From contig CAMLLU010000117.1 of assembly GCA_946480925.1 (NCBI GenBank), positions 1-9,229 of the forward strand: a stretch of 9,229 nucleotides of DNA, written 5' to 3'. Source of the stretch: an uncultured Rivibacter sp. GTDB taxonomy: Bacteria; Pseudomonadota; Gammaproteobacteria; Burkholderiales; Burkholderiaceae. Positions within the stretch are counted from its first letter, which is position 1. Each line of letters opens with the position of its first letter. Positions 1 through 6,208 of this stretch are shown here, piece after piece. The position numbers and the translations under genes are program-made. The notes beneath the pieces were generated by a model. It ran no database searches. It was not told where the DNA came from and was given only the letters and a program-made list of their open reading frames with translations.

Positions 1-996
1 CACAACATGAACATGGTGCTGCGCAACGGCGGCACGTTGATCATCGACGAGGGCCGCCCGGCGCCGGGCCTGATCGAGAAGACGGTGCGCAACCTGCGCG
101 AGATGAAGCCCACGCTGTACTTCAACGTGCCGCGCGGCTTCGACATGCTGCTCACGCACCTGGAGCAGGACGAGGGTCTCGCGCGCGACGTGTTCTCGCG
201 TCTGCGGCTCGTGTTCTACGCCGGCGCCGCGTTGCCGCAGGCCACGTGGGAGCGGCTTGAAGCCGTGGCGCAGCGCGTGCGCAGCGAGCCGGTGTGGTTC
301 ACCACCTCGTGGGGCGCCACTGAAACGGCCCCGGCCGTCACCAGCGCGCACTGGAAGCTCGACCGCGCGGGCGTGATCGGCCTGCCGCTGCCGGGCACCG
401 AGCTGAAGTTCCTGCCCAGCGGGCAGAAGCTCGAAATGCGGGTGCGCGGCGTGTCGGTGTTTCCCGGCTATCGCAACGAGCCGCAGCTCACCTTGCAGGC
501 CTTCGACGACGAAGGCTTCTACAGGATCGGCGACGCGGGCTACCTGCTCGACGAAACGCAACCCGAGCAAGGCGTGGTGTTCAACGGCCGCGTGGCCGAG
601 GACTTCAAGCTCACCACGGGCACCTGGGTGTCGGTGGGCACGCTGCGCGTGAAGCTGGTGTCGGCACTGGCGCCCCTCGCGCAAGACGTCGTGATCACCG
701 GCCACGACCGCGACGAGGTCGGCGCGCTGGTGTTTCCCAGCGCGCAGGCGAAGGAGCTTTCGGCCGAGGCGCTGGCGGCGCGCGTGCGCGGGGCGCTGCA
801 GGCTTTGCGCAGCGAAGGCACGGGTTCCTCGCAGTGCCCCACGCGTGCGTTGCTGCTGGCCGAGCCGCCCAACCCAGATGCCGGTGAGATCACCGACAAG
901 GGCTACGTCAACCAGCGCGCCGTGCTGGAGCGCCGCGCCGCCGAGGTGCAGGCGTTGTACGCACAGCCTGGCGACGAGTGCGTGATCCGCATCTGA
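1..996 (+). CDS. fcs: Feruloyl-CoA synthase, C-terminal part (5' end outside window)
   Basis: This adenylate-forming acyl-CoA ligase is expected to activate ferulate or related hydroxycinnamates with ATP and CoA in the cytoplasm. The frame is open to base 1, and the ATG at 7 is internal, so the gene is truncated by the window edge. About 331 residues remain of a family usually around 600. Numbering from the ATG at 7, visible motifs are WGATE (102-106, adenylate-binding A5 motif), YRIGD (172-176, with the ribose-binding Asp), GRVAEDFKLTTGTW (194-207, the hinge A8 region in its feruloyl-CoA synthase form) and ITDKGYVNQR (295-304), whose Lys298 is the likely adenylation lysine. The variant A8 and A10 motifs separate it from ordinary fatty-acyl or acetyl-CoA synthetases and are why I name it feruloyl-CoA synthase. 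The exact substrate is inferred. The crotonase gene starts 13 bases after the stop, so the two are probably co-transcribed. Confidence 0.85.
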   Translation, partial: HNMNMVLRNGGTLIIDEGRPAPGLIEKTVRNLREMKPTLYFNVPRGFDMLLTHLEQDEGLARDVFSRLRLVFYAGAALPQATWERLEAVAQRVRSEPVWFTTSWGATETAPAVTSAHWKLDRAGVIGLPLPGTELKFLPSGQKLEMRVRGVSVFPGYRNEPQLTLQAFDDEGFYRIGDAGYLLDETQPEQGVVFNGRVAEDFKLTTGTWVSVGTLRVKLVSALAPLAQDVVITGHDRDEVGALVFPSAQAKELSAEALAARVRGALQALRSEGTGSSQCPTRALLLAEPPNPDAGEITDKGYVNQRAVLERRAAEVQALYAQPGDECVIRI

Positions 997-1009
997 ACAG
1001 AAGAAGACG

Positions 1010-1822
1010 ATGAACGAAGAAGCAGTACCCACTACCGGCCCCGTGCTGGGCGCGCTGTCGATGCTGCGCATCGAGCGGCATGGCCCCGTCGTGCACGTCC
1101 GCCTCGAGCGGCCTGCCAAGCGCAACGCCATCAACGACGAGCTGATCGCGCAGATCCACACCGCCTTCGTCAACCTGCCGGGCGAGGCGCGTGTCGTGGT
1201 GGTGAGCGGCAGCGGCGAGCACTTTTGCGCAGGGCTCGACCTCAGCGACCTGAGCGAGCGCAGCGTGGCCGAGGGCGTGGTGCATTCGCGTGCCTGGCAC
1301 GCGGCCTTCGATGCCATCCAGTTCGGCCCGGTGCCGGTGATCGCGGTGCTGCATGGCGCCGTGGTGGGCGGCGGGCTCGAGCTTGCCAGCGCCGCGCACC
1401 TGCGCGTGGCCGAGACCGGCACCTTCTACGGCCTGCCCGAAGGCCAGCGCGGCATCTTCGTCGGCGGTGGCGGCTCGGCGCGCATACCGCGCCTCATCGG
1501 CGCCTCGCGCATGACCGACATGATGCTGACCGGCCGCGTGTTCGACGCCGAAGAGGGCCAGGCCATCGGGCTCTCGAACTACCTCGTGCGAGAAGGCGGT
1601 GGCCTCGAGAAGGCCTTCGAGCTGGCCGAGCGCATTGCCTCGAATGCACCGCTGTCGAACTTCGCGATCACGCAGGCGCTGCCGCGCATCGCCGCCATGC
1701 CGCAGTCCGACGGCCTGTTCATGGAGTCGTTGATGTCGTCGATCGCGCAGGGCGACGACGCGGCCAAGGAGCGCGTGCGCGCCTTCCTCGACAAGCGCGC
1801 AGGCAAGGTAGCGAAGTCATGA
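1010..1822 (+). CDS. Crotonase-family enoyl-CoA hydratase
   Basis: This 270-residue protein has the normal length for a single-domain crotonase. The oxyanion-hole segments are HFCAGLDL (71-78) and the GGG at 120-122. Glu124 (in GGGLELA) and Glu144 (in GLPEGQRG) lie 20 residues apart, matching the spacing of the two catalytic glutamates of rat mitochondrial enoyl-CoA hydratase. Hydroxycinnamoyl-CoA hydratase/lyases have Ser where Glu124 sits, so I infer a hydratase that forms the 3-hydroxyacyl-CoA rather than an enzyme that splits off vanillin. The likely substrate is feruloyl-CoA or a related aryl-enoyl-CoA from the preceding ligase. The ATG at 1010 follows a purine-rich AGAAGAAG stretch. An internal ATG at 1061 is possible, because the first 17 residues lie before the fold begins. 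The stop overlaps a possible ATG of the thiolase (ATGA at 1819-1822), which suggests translational coupling. Confidence 0.88.
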   Translation: MNEEAVPTTGPVLGALSMLRIERHGPVVHVRLERPAKRNAINDELIAQIHTAFVNLPGEARVVVVSGSGEHFCAGLDLSDLSERSVAEGVVHSRAWHAAFDAIQFGPVPVIAVLHGAVVGGGLELASAAHLRVAETGTFYGLPEGQRGIFVGGGGSARIPRLIGASRMTDMMLTGRVFDAEEGQAIGLSNYLVREGGGLEKAFELAERIASNAPLSNFAITQALPRIAAMPQSDGLFMESLMSSIAQGDDAAKERVRAFLDKRAGKVAKS

Positions 1823-3147
1823 CGACACCCCGCTCGCCGAGTACGGCGATCGACCCTCCGGGAGGGGCGGGCCTTGCTTGGGGCGGCCCGGCGCGGCGGC
1901 CCGGCATGACGAAGGGCTTGTTCCAGTCGTTCGGCGACGTGTGGTTGCTCGACGGCCTGCGCACGCCGATGGTGGACTACTGCGACGCGCTCGGCGGGGT
2001 GTCTCCCACCGACATGGGCATCAAGGTCGCCCGCGAAGTGCTCACGCGCACGGGCATCGCGGCAAGCCAGGTCGACTCGGTGCTGGCCGGCAACATGGCG
2101 CCGGGCGGCTTCGACCATTTCTACCTGCCGCGCCACATCGGCCTGTATGCCGGCGTGCCGCTCGAGGTGCCGGCCCTGCTGGTGCAGCGCATCTGCGGCA
2201 CGGGCTTCGAGCTGTTCCGCCAGGCCGGCGAGCAGATCGAGGCCGGCGCGGCCCAGGTCGCCTTGCTGGTGGGCACGGAGTCGATGACGCGCCACCCCAT
2301 CGCCGCGTTCGACCACCGGCAGGGCTTCCGCCTCGGCGCACCCCTGGGCTTCAAGGATTGCCTGTGGGAGTCGTTGACCGACCCGACCGCCGCGATCTCG
2401 ATGATCCAGACTGCCGAGAACCTGGCCCGGCGCTACGGCATCACGCGTGAAGAGGTCGATGCGTTCGCCTCGCGTTCCTTCGAGCGTGCCGTCGAGGCAC
2501 AGGCGAACGGCTGGCTGGCCGGCGAGATCACGCCCGTGGGCAACGAAACCTTCGAGCTCGAGGGCTACCGCCCGCGCGGCATCAAGCTCACTGGCAAGTC
2601 CTCCGTGGTGGGGCGCGACACGCACCCGCGGCCCTCGCCGGTGGAGGTGCTGGCCCAGCTCAGGCCGGTGTACCCGGGCGGCGTGCAGACCGGCGGCAAC
2701 AGCTCGGCGCTGACCGATGCGGCCGCGGCAGCAGTGGTCGCGAGCGGTGCCGCGCGGCGTGCATGGGGCCGCAAGCCGCTGGGCCGCGTCCTGGCCGCAG
2801 CCGCCGTGGGCGTGGCGCCCGAGTTCATGGGCATCGGCCCGGCCCCGGCGATCCGCCTGCTGCTCGAGCGCACGAGGCTCTCGCTGCACGACATCGCGCG
2901 GTTCGAGATCAACGAGGCGCAGGGCGCGCAGGTGCTCGCGGTGCAGCGCGAGCTCGACATCGACCCCGACAAGCTCAACGTGCACGGCGGCGCCATCGCG
3001 CTGGGCCACCCGCTGGCCGCCACCGGCGTGCGGCTCACCGTGACGCTGGCGCGCCAGCTGCAGGCCGCCGGTGCACGCTACGGCGTTGCCGCTGCCTGCG
3101 TGGGCGGCGGGCAGGGCATTGCGCTGCTGATCGAAAACCCCACCTGA
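1819..3147 (+). CDS. Thiolase (acetyl-CoA acyltransferase)
   Basis: This is a thiolase that should cleave a 3-ketoacyl-CoA with CoA, releasing acetyl-CoA. In this cluster the likely substrate is the ketoacyl-CoA derived from feruloyl-CoA. From the ATG at 1819 it has 442 residues. The full catalytic set is present: nucleophile Cys126 (in QRICGTGFE), Asn365 (in NEAQGAQ, replacing the usual NEAFA form), His397 (in ALGHPLAATG) and Cys427 (in CVGGGQG). The start is uncertain. The 1819 ATG overlaps the crotonase stop and has AAGG about ten bases upstream, but residues 1-29 are Pro/Gly/Arg-rich and do not look like thiolase. The ATG at 1906 (Met30) gives 413 residues, closer to the usual length, but has no clear ribosome site. 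The DNA between the two starts has hairpins typical of intergenic sequence, so the true protein may begin at 1906. The 3-hydroxyacyl-CoA dehydrogenase needed before this step is not in the window. Confidence 0.87.
   Translation: MTTPRSPSTAIDPPGGAGLAWGGPARRPGMTKGLFQSFGDVWLLDGLRTPMVDYCDALGGVSPTDMGIKVAREVLTRTGIAASQVDSVLAGNMAPGGFDHFYLPRHIGLYAGVPLEVPALLVQRICGTGFELFRQAGEQIEAGAAQVALLVGTESMTRHPIAAFDHRQGFRLGAPLGFKDCLWESLTDPTAAISMIQTAENLARRYGITREEVDAFASRSFERAVEAQANGWLAGEITPVGNETFELEGYRPRGIKLTGKSSVVGRDTHPRPSPVEVLAQLRPVYPGGVQTGGNSSALTDAAAAAVVASGAARRAWGRKPLGRVLAAAAVGVAPEFMGIGPAPAIRLLLERTRLSLHDIARFEINEAQGAQVLAVQRELDIDPDKLNVHGGAIALGHPLAATGVRLTVTLARQLQAAGARYGVAAACVGGGQGIALLIENPT
1834..1905. repeat. Hairpin-rich GC segment, possible intergenic repeat at thiolase 5' end
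   Basis: The segment contains a perfect 6-bp stem with an AGTA loop at 1834-1849 and, five bases on, a second 6-bp stem with a one-base spacer at 1854-1866 (CCCTCC-G-GGAGGG). A run of G/C blocks follows to 1905. It encodes the non-thiolase-like first residues if translation begins at 1819. Such structure is more typical of dispersed intergenic repeats than of a protein start. Membership in a genome-wide repeat family is inferred. Confidence 0.45.
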
Positions 3148-3194
3148 GAACGTGCGATGAACCTGCGCGTCTCGAGCCCGTGTTTGTGCTCCTC

Positions 3195-3212
3195 GCCGTA
3201 CGAGAGTACGGC
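3195..3212. repeat. Perfect hairpin with GAGA tetraloop in the thiolase-receptor gap
   Basis: The two 7-base arms GCCGTAC and GTACGGC flank a GAGA loop, which is a GNRA-type tetraloop. It lies 47 bases after the thiolase stop in a 151-base gap (3148-3298) that otherwise shows no gene. No T-run follows, so a classical rho-independent terminator is not supported. It could stabilise or process the transcript, or be part of a dispersed repeat that also supplies the similar hairpin at 1834-1849. Confidence 0.5.
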
Positions 3213-3285
3213 TGCGGTGCTCTACGCGACCTCGGGCCGCTCGCTGCGGTTCCTCGCACTTCCTGCACTCAATACCCCATTCCAA

Positions 3286-3292
3286 CGAGGAG
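3286..3292 (+). promoter_or_regulatory. Strong ribosome binding site of the TTT receptor gene
   Basis: CGAGGAG ends six bases before the ATG at 3299. It is a near-complete anti-16S match, far stronger than the sites of the three upstream enzyme genes. This fits a receptor that is made in larger amounts than the enzymes. Confidence 0.75.
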
Positions 3293-3298
3293 ACCACC

Positions 3299-4291
3299 AT
3301 GACCACACGCCGCCAGTTCGTCCAGGCCACGATCGGCACGACCCTGCTCACCACGCTCGGCGCGCAGCGCGCGCATGCGGAGCCGATCGAGCAGGCGAAG
3401 TTCCTCTACGGGTTTCCGGCCGGCAGCTCGGGCGACATCGTGGCGCGCCGCGTGGCTGAACGCGTGGCGGGCACTCCTTATGCAAAGAACGCCGCGATCG
3501 TCGAGAACAAGCCCGGCGCGGGCGGCCGCATCGCGCTCGATGTGCTGAAGCAGTCCGCCCCCGACGGCGCCACGCTGTGCCTGTCGCCGTTCTCGTGCAC
3601 CTCGATCTACCCGCACGTCTACACCAAGCTGAGCTACGACGCGGTCAACGACTTCGTGCCCGTGTCCATTGCGGCCCTCATGTTCCATGGCCTCGCGGTC
3701 GGGCCGGTGGTGCCGGCCAGCGTGAAGACGGTGAAGGACTTCCTGGCGTGGGCCAAGGCCAACCCGAAAGACGCCAACTACGGCTCGCCCGCGGCCGGCT
3801 CCACGCCGCACTTCATCGGCGCGCTGCTGGGCATCAACAACGGCGTCGAGCTCAAGCACGTGCCTTATCGCGGCTCGGTGCCCGGCGTCACCGACGTCGT
3901 GGGCGGGCAGATCGCCGCGATGGTCACGCCCAGCGGCGACTTCATCGCCAACCACAAGGCGGGCAAGCTGCGCGTGCTGGCCACCTCGGGCAGCAAGCGC
4001 TCGCCGTTCCTGCCCGATGTGGCCACCTTCGCCGAGCAAGGCTTCCCTGAGTTCACGGTCGAGGAGTGGTTCGGCTTCTATGCACCGGCGCGCACGCCCG
4101 CCGCCGTGGTGAGCGCGGCCAACGCCGCCATCAACCAGGCCCTCAAGGACAAGGCACTCATCGAAGGCCTGGGCACCGTGGGCTTGGTGGCGCAGGGCTC
4201 CACGGCGCAGGAGATGGCGCAGAGCCAACGCAAGGAATTCGAACGCTGGGGCCCGCTGGTCAAGAAGGTAGGATTCACCGCCGAATCTTGA
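3299..4291 (+). CDS. Bug-family tripartite tricarboxylate transporter receptor
   Basis: This 330-residue periplasmic solute receptor belongs to the Bug/TctC family, which is greatly expanded in Burkholderiales. The N terminus has a twin-arginine-like motif, TRRQFVQ (3-9), a hydrophobic stretch and a likely cleavage after AHA (25-27). Twin-arginine export is therefore plausible but not certain. Family signatures are FPAGSSGDIVAR (39-50, binding-pocket loop), ENKPGAGGRIA (69-79), HVPYRG (187-192) and GGQIAAM (202-208). Length and motif order are normal. The membrane subunits TctA and TctB are not in the window, which is common because Bug receptors are often orphans. The location after aromatic acyl-CoA genes suggests a hydroxycinnamate or another aromatic or carboxylic acid as ligand, but this is inference from context. 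The ABC-type receptor gene begins 19 bases after the stop, consistent with a shared transcript. Confidence 0.9.
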   Translation: MTTRRQFVQATIGTTLLTTLGAQRAHAEPIEQAKFLYGFPAGSSGDIVARRVAERVAGTPYAKNAAIVENKPGAGGRIALDVLKQSAPDGATLCLSPFSCTSIYPHVYTKLSYDAVNDFVPVSIAALMFHGLAVGPVVPASVKTVKDFLAWAKANPKDANYGSPAAGSTPHFIGALLGINNGVELKHVPYRGSVPGVTDVVGGQIAAMVTPSGDFIANHKAGKLRVLATSGSKRSPFLPDVATFAEQGFPEFTVEEWFGFYAPARTPAAVVSAANAAINQALKDKALIEGLGTVGLVAQGSTAQEMAQSQRKEFERWGPLVKKVGFTAES

Positions 4292-4310
4292 ACCACAGGG
4301 AGGGCGCTGC

Positions 4311-5447
4311 ATGCGCTGGTTTGCTTGGCTTGGAATGTTGTTGGGTGCGCTCGTGCTGCCGTGCGCGGCATGGGCTGTCGATGGGGTGACGGACACCGAG
4401 ATCCGCCTCGGGGCCTCGGTGGTGTTGAGCGGGCCGCTCGGCCCGCAGACCGCCGAGTACGGCGCCGGTGCAAGGCTGTACTTCGACGCCGTCAATGCCG
4501 CTGGCGGCGTGCATGGCCGCAAGATCTCGTACAAGACGCTGGACGACGGCTTCGACGTCGAGCGTGCCAAGGAGAACACGCGGCGCCTGCTCGAAGAAGA
4601 CAAGGTCTTCGCCATCTTCAACAACACCGGTACGGCACAGACGGCGGCCATCCTGCCGCTGGCCACGGAAGCAGGGCGCATCGTCTTCGGCCCGGTGACG
4701 GGCGCCACCTCGCTGCGGCGCACCTACAACCGCCTGCTCTTCCACGTGCGTGCCGGCTATGCCGACGAGGCCGCGCGCATTGCCGAGCAATTGAGGCAGA
4801 TGGGCATCACGCGCGTGGCCGCCTTCTACCAGGACGACGGGCTGGGCAAGGCGCTGTTGGCCGAAGTACGCGAAGCGGCCGCGGCGCGCAAGCTGCAGCT
4901 GCACGAGACCCGGCTCGACCCGGCCAAGCCCGACTTCGCGGCGGCCGCCGCAGACCTGGCCAAGGCCCAGCCGCAGGCCGTGGTGATGTGCACCGCGGGC
5001 ACCACCTTCACGAACCTCGTGAAGGCACTGGCGGGCACCGGCTCGCGAGCGCCGGTCTACGGCTTTTCGGTGACCAGCCTGGACACGCTCACCCGCGAGC
5101 TCGGGCCGGCGGGGCGCGGCATCGTGCTGGCGCAGATCATGCCGTCGCTGGTGCACCGCACGACGCCCATCGTCACCGAGTTCTTCACGCTGTCGAAGCA
5201 GGTGGCCGACGACAACGCCGCGCCGTCGCTGGCGCGCTTCGAAGGCTTCGTGCATGCCAAGCTCTTCGTCGAAGGACTGCGGCGCGCCGGGCGCAACCTC
5301 ACCACCGACAGCCTGATCCGTGCCTTCGAAACCGCGGGCGACATCTCCTACGGCCGCTTCTCGGTGAACTACTCGCCGCGCTCGCACAACGGCTCGTCCT
5401 ACGTGGAGCTGGCCATCATCGACCAGCAGGGGCGGCTGCGCTATTGA
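4311..5447 (+). CDS. ABC transporter substrate-binding protein, branched-chain amino acid (LivK) type
   Basis: This 378-residue periplasmic binding protein is of the Leu/Ile/Val-receptor class (Peripla_BP_6 type). Residues 1-22 form a Sec-type signal peptide with likely cleavage after AWA. The mature protein opens with TDTEIRLGASVVLSGPLG (27-44), the typical first strand and ligand loop. NAAGGVHGRKI (62-72) is a class hallmark. Length is normal. The ATG at 4311 follows CAGGGAGGG (4296-4304) at a good spacing, so the start is well supported. No ABC permease or ATPase gene is seen nearby, so it must use subunits encoded elsewhere or act in sensing. Members of this class linked to aromatic catabolism bind aromatic acids such as hydroxycinnamates, which would fit here, but the ligand is not determined by the sequence. 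A cysteine at 18 is preceded by Pro, which argues against a lipobox. Confidence 0.9.
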   Translation: MRWFAWLGMLLGALVLPCAAWAVDGVTDTEIRLGASVVLSGPLGPQTAEYGAGARLYFDAVNAAGGVHGRKISYKTLDDGFDVERAKENTRRLLEEDKVFAIFNNTGTAQTAAILPLATEAGRIVFGPVTGATSLRRTYNRLLFHVRAGYADEAARIAEQLRQMGITRVAAFYQDDGLGKALLAEVREAAAARKLQLHETRLDPAKPDFAAAAADLAKAQPQAVVMCTAGTTFTNLVKALAGTGSRAPVYGFSVTSLDTLTRELGPAGRGIVLAQIMPSLVHRTTPIVTEFFTLSKQVADDNAAPSLARFEGFVHAKLFVEGLRRAGRNLTTDSLIRAFETAGDISYGRFSVNYSPRSHNGSSYVELAIIDQQGRLRY

Positions 5448-5523
5448 GCGGTGATCCGCAGCGCATGGCCCGCGCCCTGCGGCACACTTCGCCCCGGGAC
5501 ATTTCTTTCGCGAGGGCCGGGTC

Positions 5524-6192
5524 TTGCGCCTGCTGTTGATCGAAGACGACGCGATGATCGGCGACAGCCTGCGGCTGGCGCTGCGTCGCCATGGCTTTGC
5601 GCTCGACTGGGTGCGCGACGGCCAGGCCGCCGAGGCGGTGCTGCGCAGCGAGCGCTTCGATGCGGTGCTGCTCGATCTCGGCCTGCCGCAGCGCAGCGGC
5701 GTCGAAGTGCTGCGCTCGCTGCGGGGCCGCGGCGACACCACGCCCGTGATCGTGCTGACGGCACGTGACACGCTGAGCGACAAGGTGGCCGGCCTCGACG
5801 CCGGTGCCGACGACTACCTCGTCAAACCTTTCGAGCTCGACGAGCTGTTGGCGCGGCTGCGCGCCGTGGGGCGCCGCGTGGCCGGCCGTGCCGAGTCGCA
5901 GCTGCAGGTGGGCGAGCTGAGGCTCGACCCCGGCACGCGCGAGGTGACGCTGGCCGGGCGGCCGGTGGTGTTGTCGGCGCGCGAGCTGGCGCTGCTGCAG
6001 GCGTTGATGGAGCGGCCCGGCGCCATCCTCTCGCGGGCGCAGCTCGAAGACCGGCTCTACGGCTGGGGTGAAGAAGTCGAGAGCAATGCGATCAGCGTCT
6101 ACATCCACCAGCTGCGCCGCAAGCTGGGCGACGAATTGATCCACACCGTGCGCGGCGTGGGCTACTACGTCGGCCCGGCCAAGGGCCAGTGA
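5524..6192 (+). CDS. OmpR/QseB-like response regulator
   Basis: This 222-residue DNA-binding regulator is controlled by phosphorylation. The receiver domain (about 1-115) has the acidic pair Asp8-Asp9, phosphoacceptor Asp51 (in LLDLGLP), switch Thr79 (in VLTARD) and Lys101 (in LVKPFE). The winged-helix effector domain (about 127-216) ends in the recognition-helix region, with LYGWGEEVESNAISVYIHQL at 178-197 and RRKLGDELIHTVRGVGYYVG at 198-217. That segment is very close in pattern to E. coli QseB. Translation must begin at TTG 5524, because the next in-frame ATG (5554) would remove the first receiver strand and the acidic pair. GAGGG at 5512-5516 gives the TTG a good ribosome site. The kinase gene follows after 16 bases. 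The 76-base gap upstream shows no convincing terminator, so read-through from the receptor genes is possible. Targets are unknown; control of the adjacent uptake genes, as TctD does for tricarboxylate uptake, is a guess from position. Confidence 0.93.
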   Translation: MRLLLIEDDAMIGDSLRLALRRHGFALDWVRDGQAAEAVLRSERFDAVLLDLGLPQRSGVEVLRSLRGRGDTTPVIVLTARDTLSDKVAGLDAGADDYLVKPFELDELLARLRAVGRRVAGRAESQLQVGELRLDPGTREVTLAGRPVVLSARELALLQALMERPGAILSRAQLEDRLYGWGEEVESNAISVYIHQLRRKLGDELIHTVRGVGYYVGPAKGQ

Positions 6193-6208
6193 GCCCGCAA
6201 GGCGACGC

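Noticed and set aside
1225..1818. Upstream in-frame extension of the thiolase through the crotonase gene
   Set aside because: The 198 extra codons are Arg/Ala-rich and overlap a complete crotonase in another frame, so the open frame is a GC artefact and not a fusion.
3195..3212. Rho-independent terminator after the thiolase
   Set aside because: The stem is perfect but short, and no T-run follows on either strand.
3148..3298. Small open frame starting at 3157 in the gap before the TTT receptor
   Set aside because: It runs into the receptor gene in another frame, has no ribosome site, and its first part covers the hairpin region.
1579..3354. 591-residue open frame on the minus strand opposite the crotonase and thiolase genes
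   Set aside because: It is antisense to two genes with intact catalytic motifs, is rich in Arg/Ala/His/Gly and shows no domain. Long antisense frames are expected at this GC content.
4311..4376. Lipoprotein signal in the ABC receptor
   Set aside because: Cys18 follows Leu-Pro rather than a lipobox, and a standard Sec cleavage site (AWA) lies just after it.
3269..5783. Two long minus-strand open frames (3269-4723 and 4275-5783) opposite the two receptor genes
   Set aside because: They have low-complexity, Arg/Gly/Ala-rich translations with no recognisable motif, lying opposite well-supported secreted receptors.
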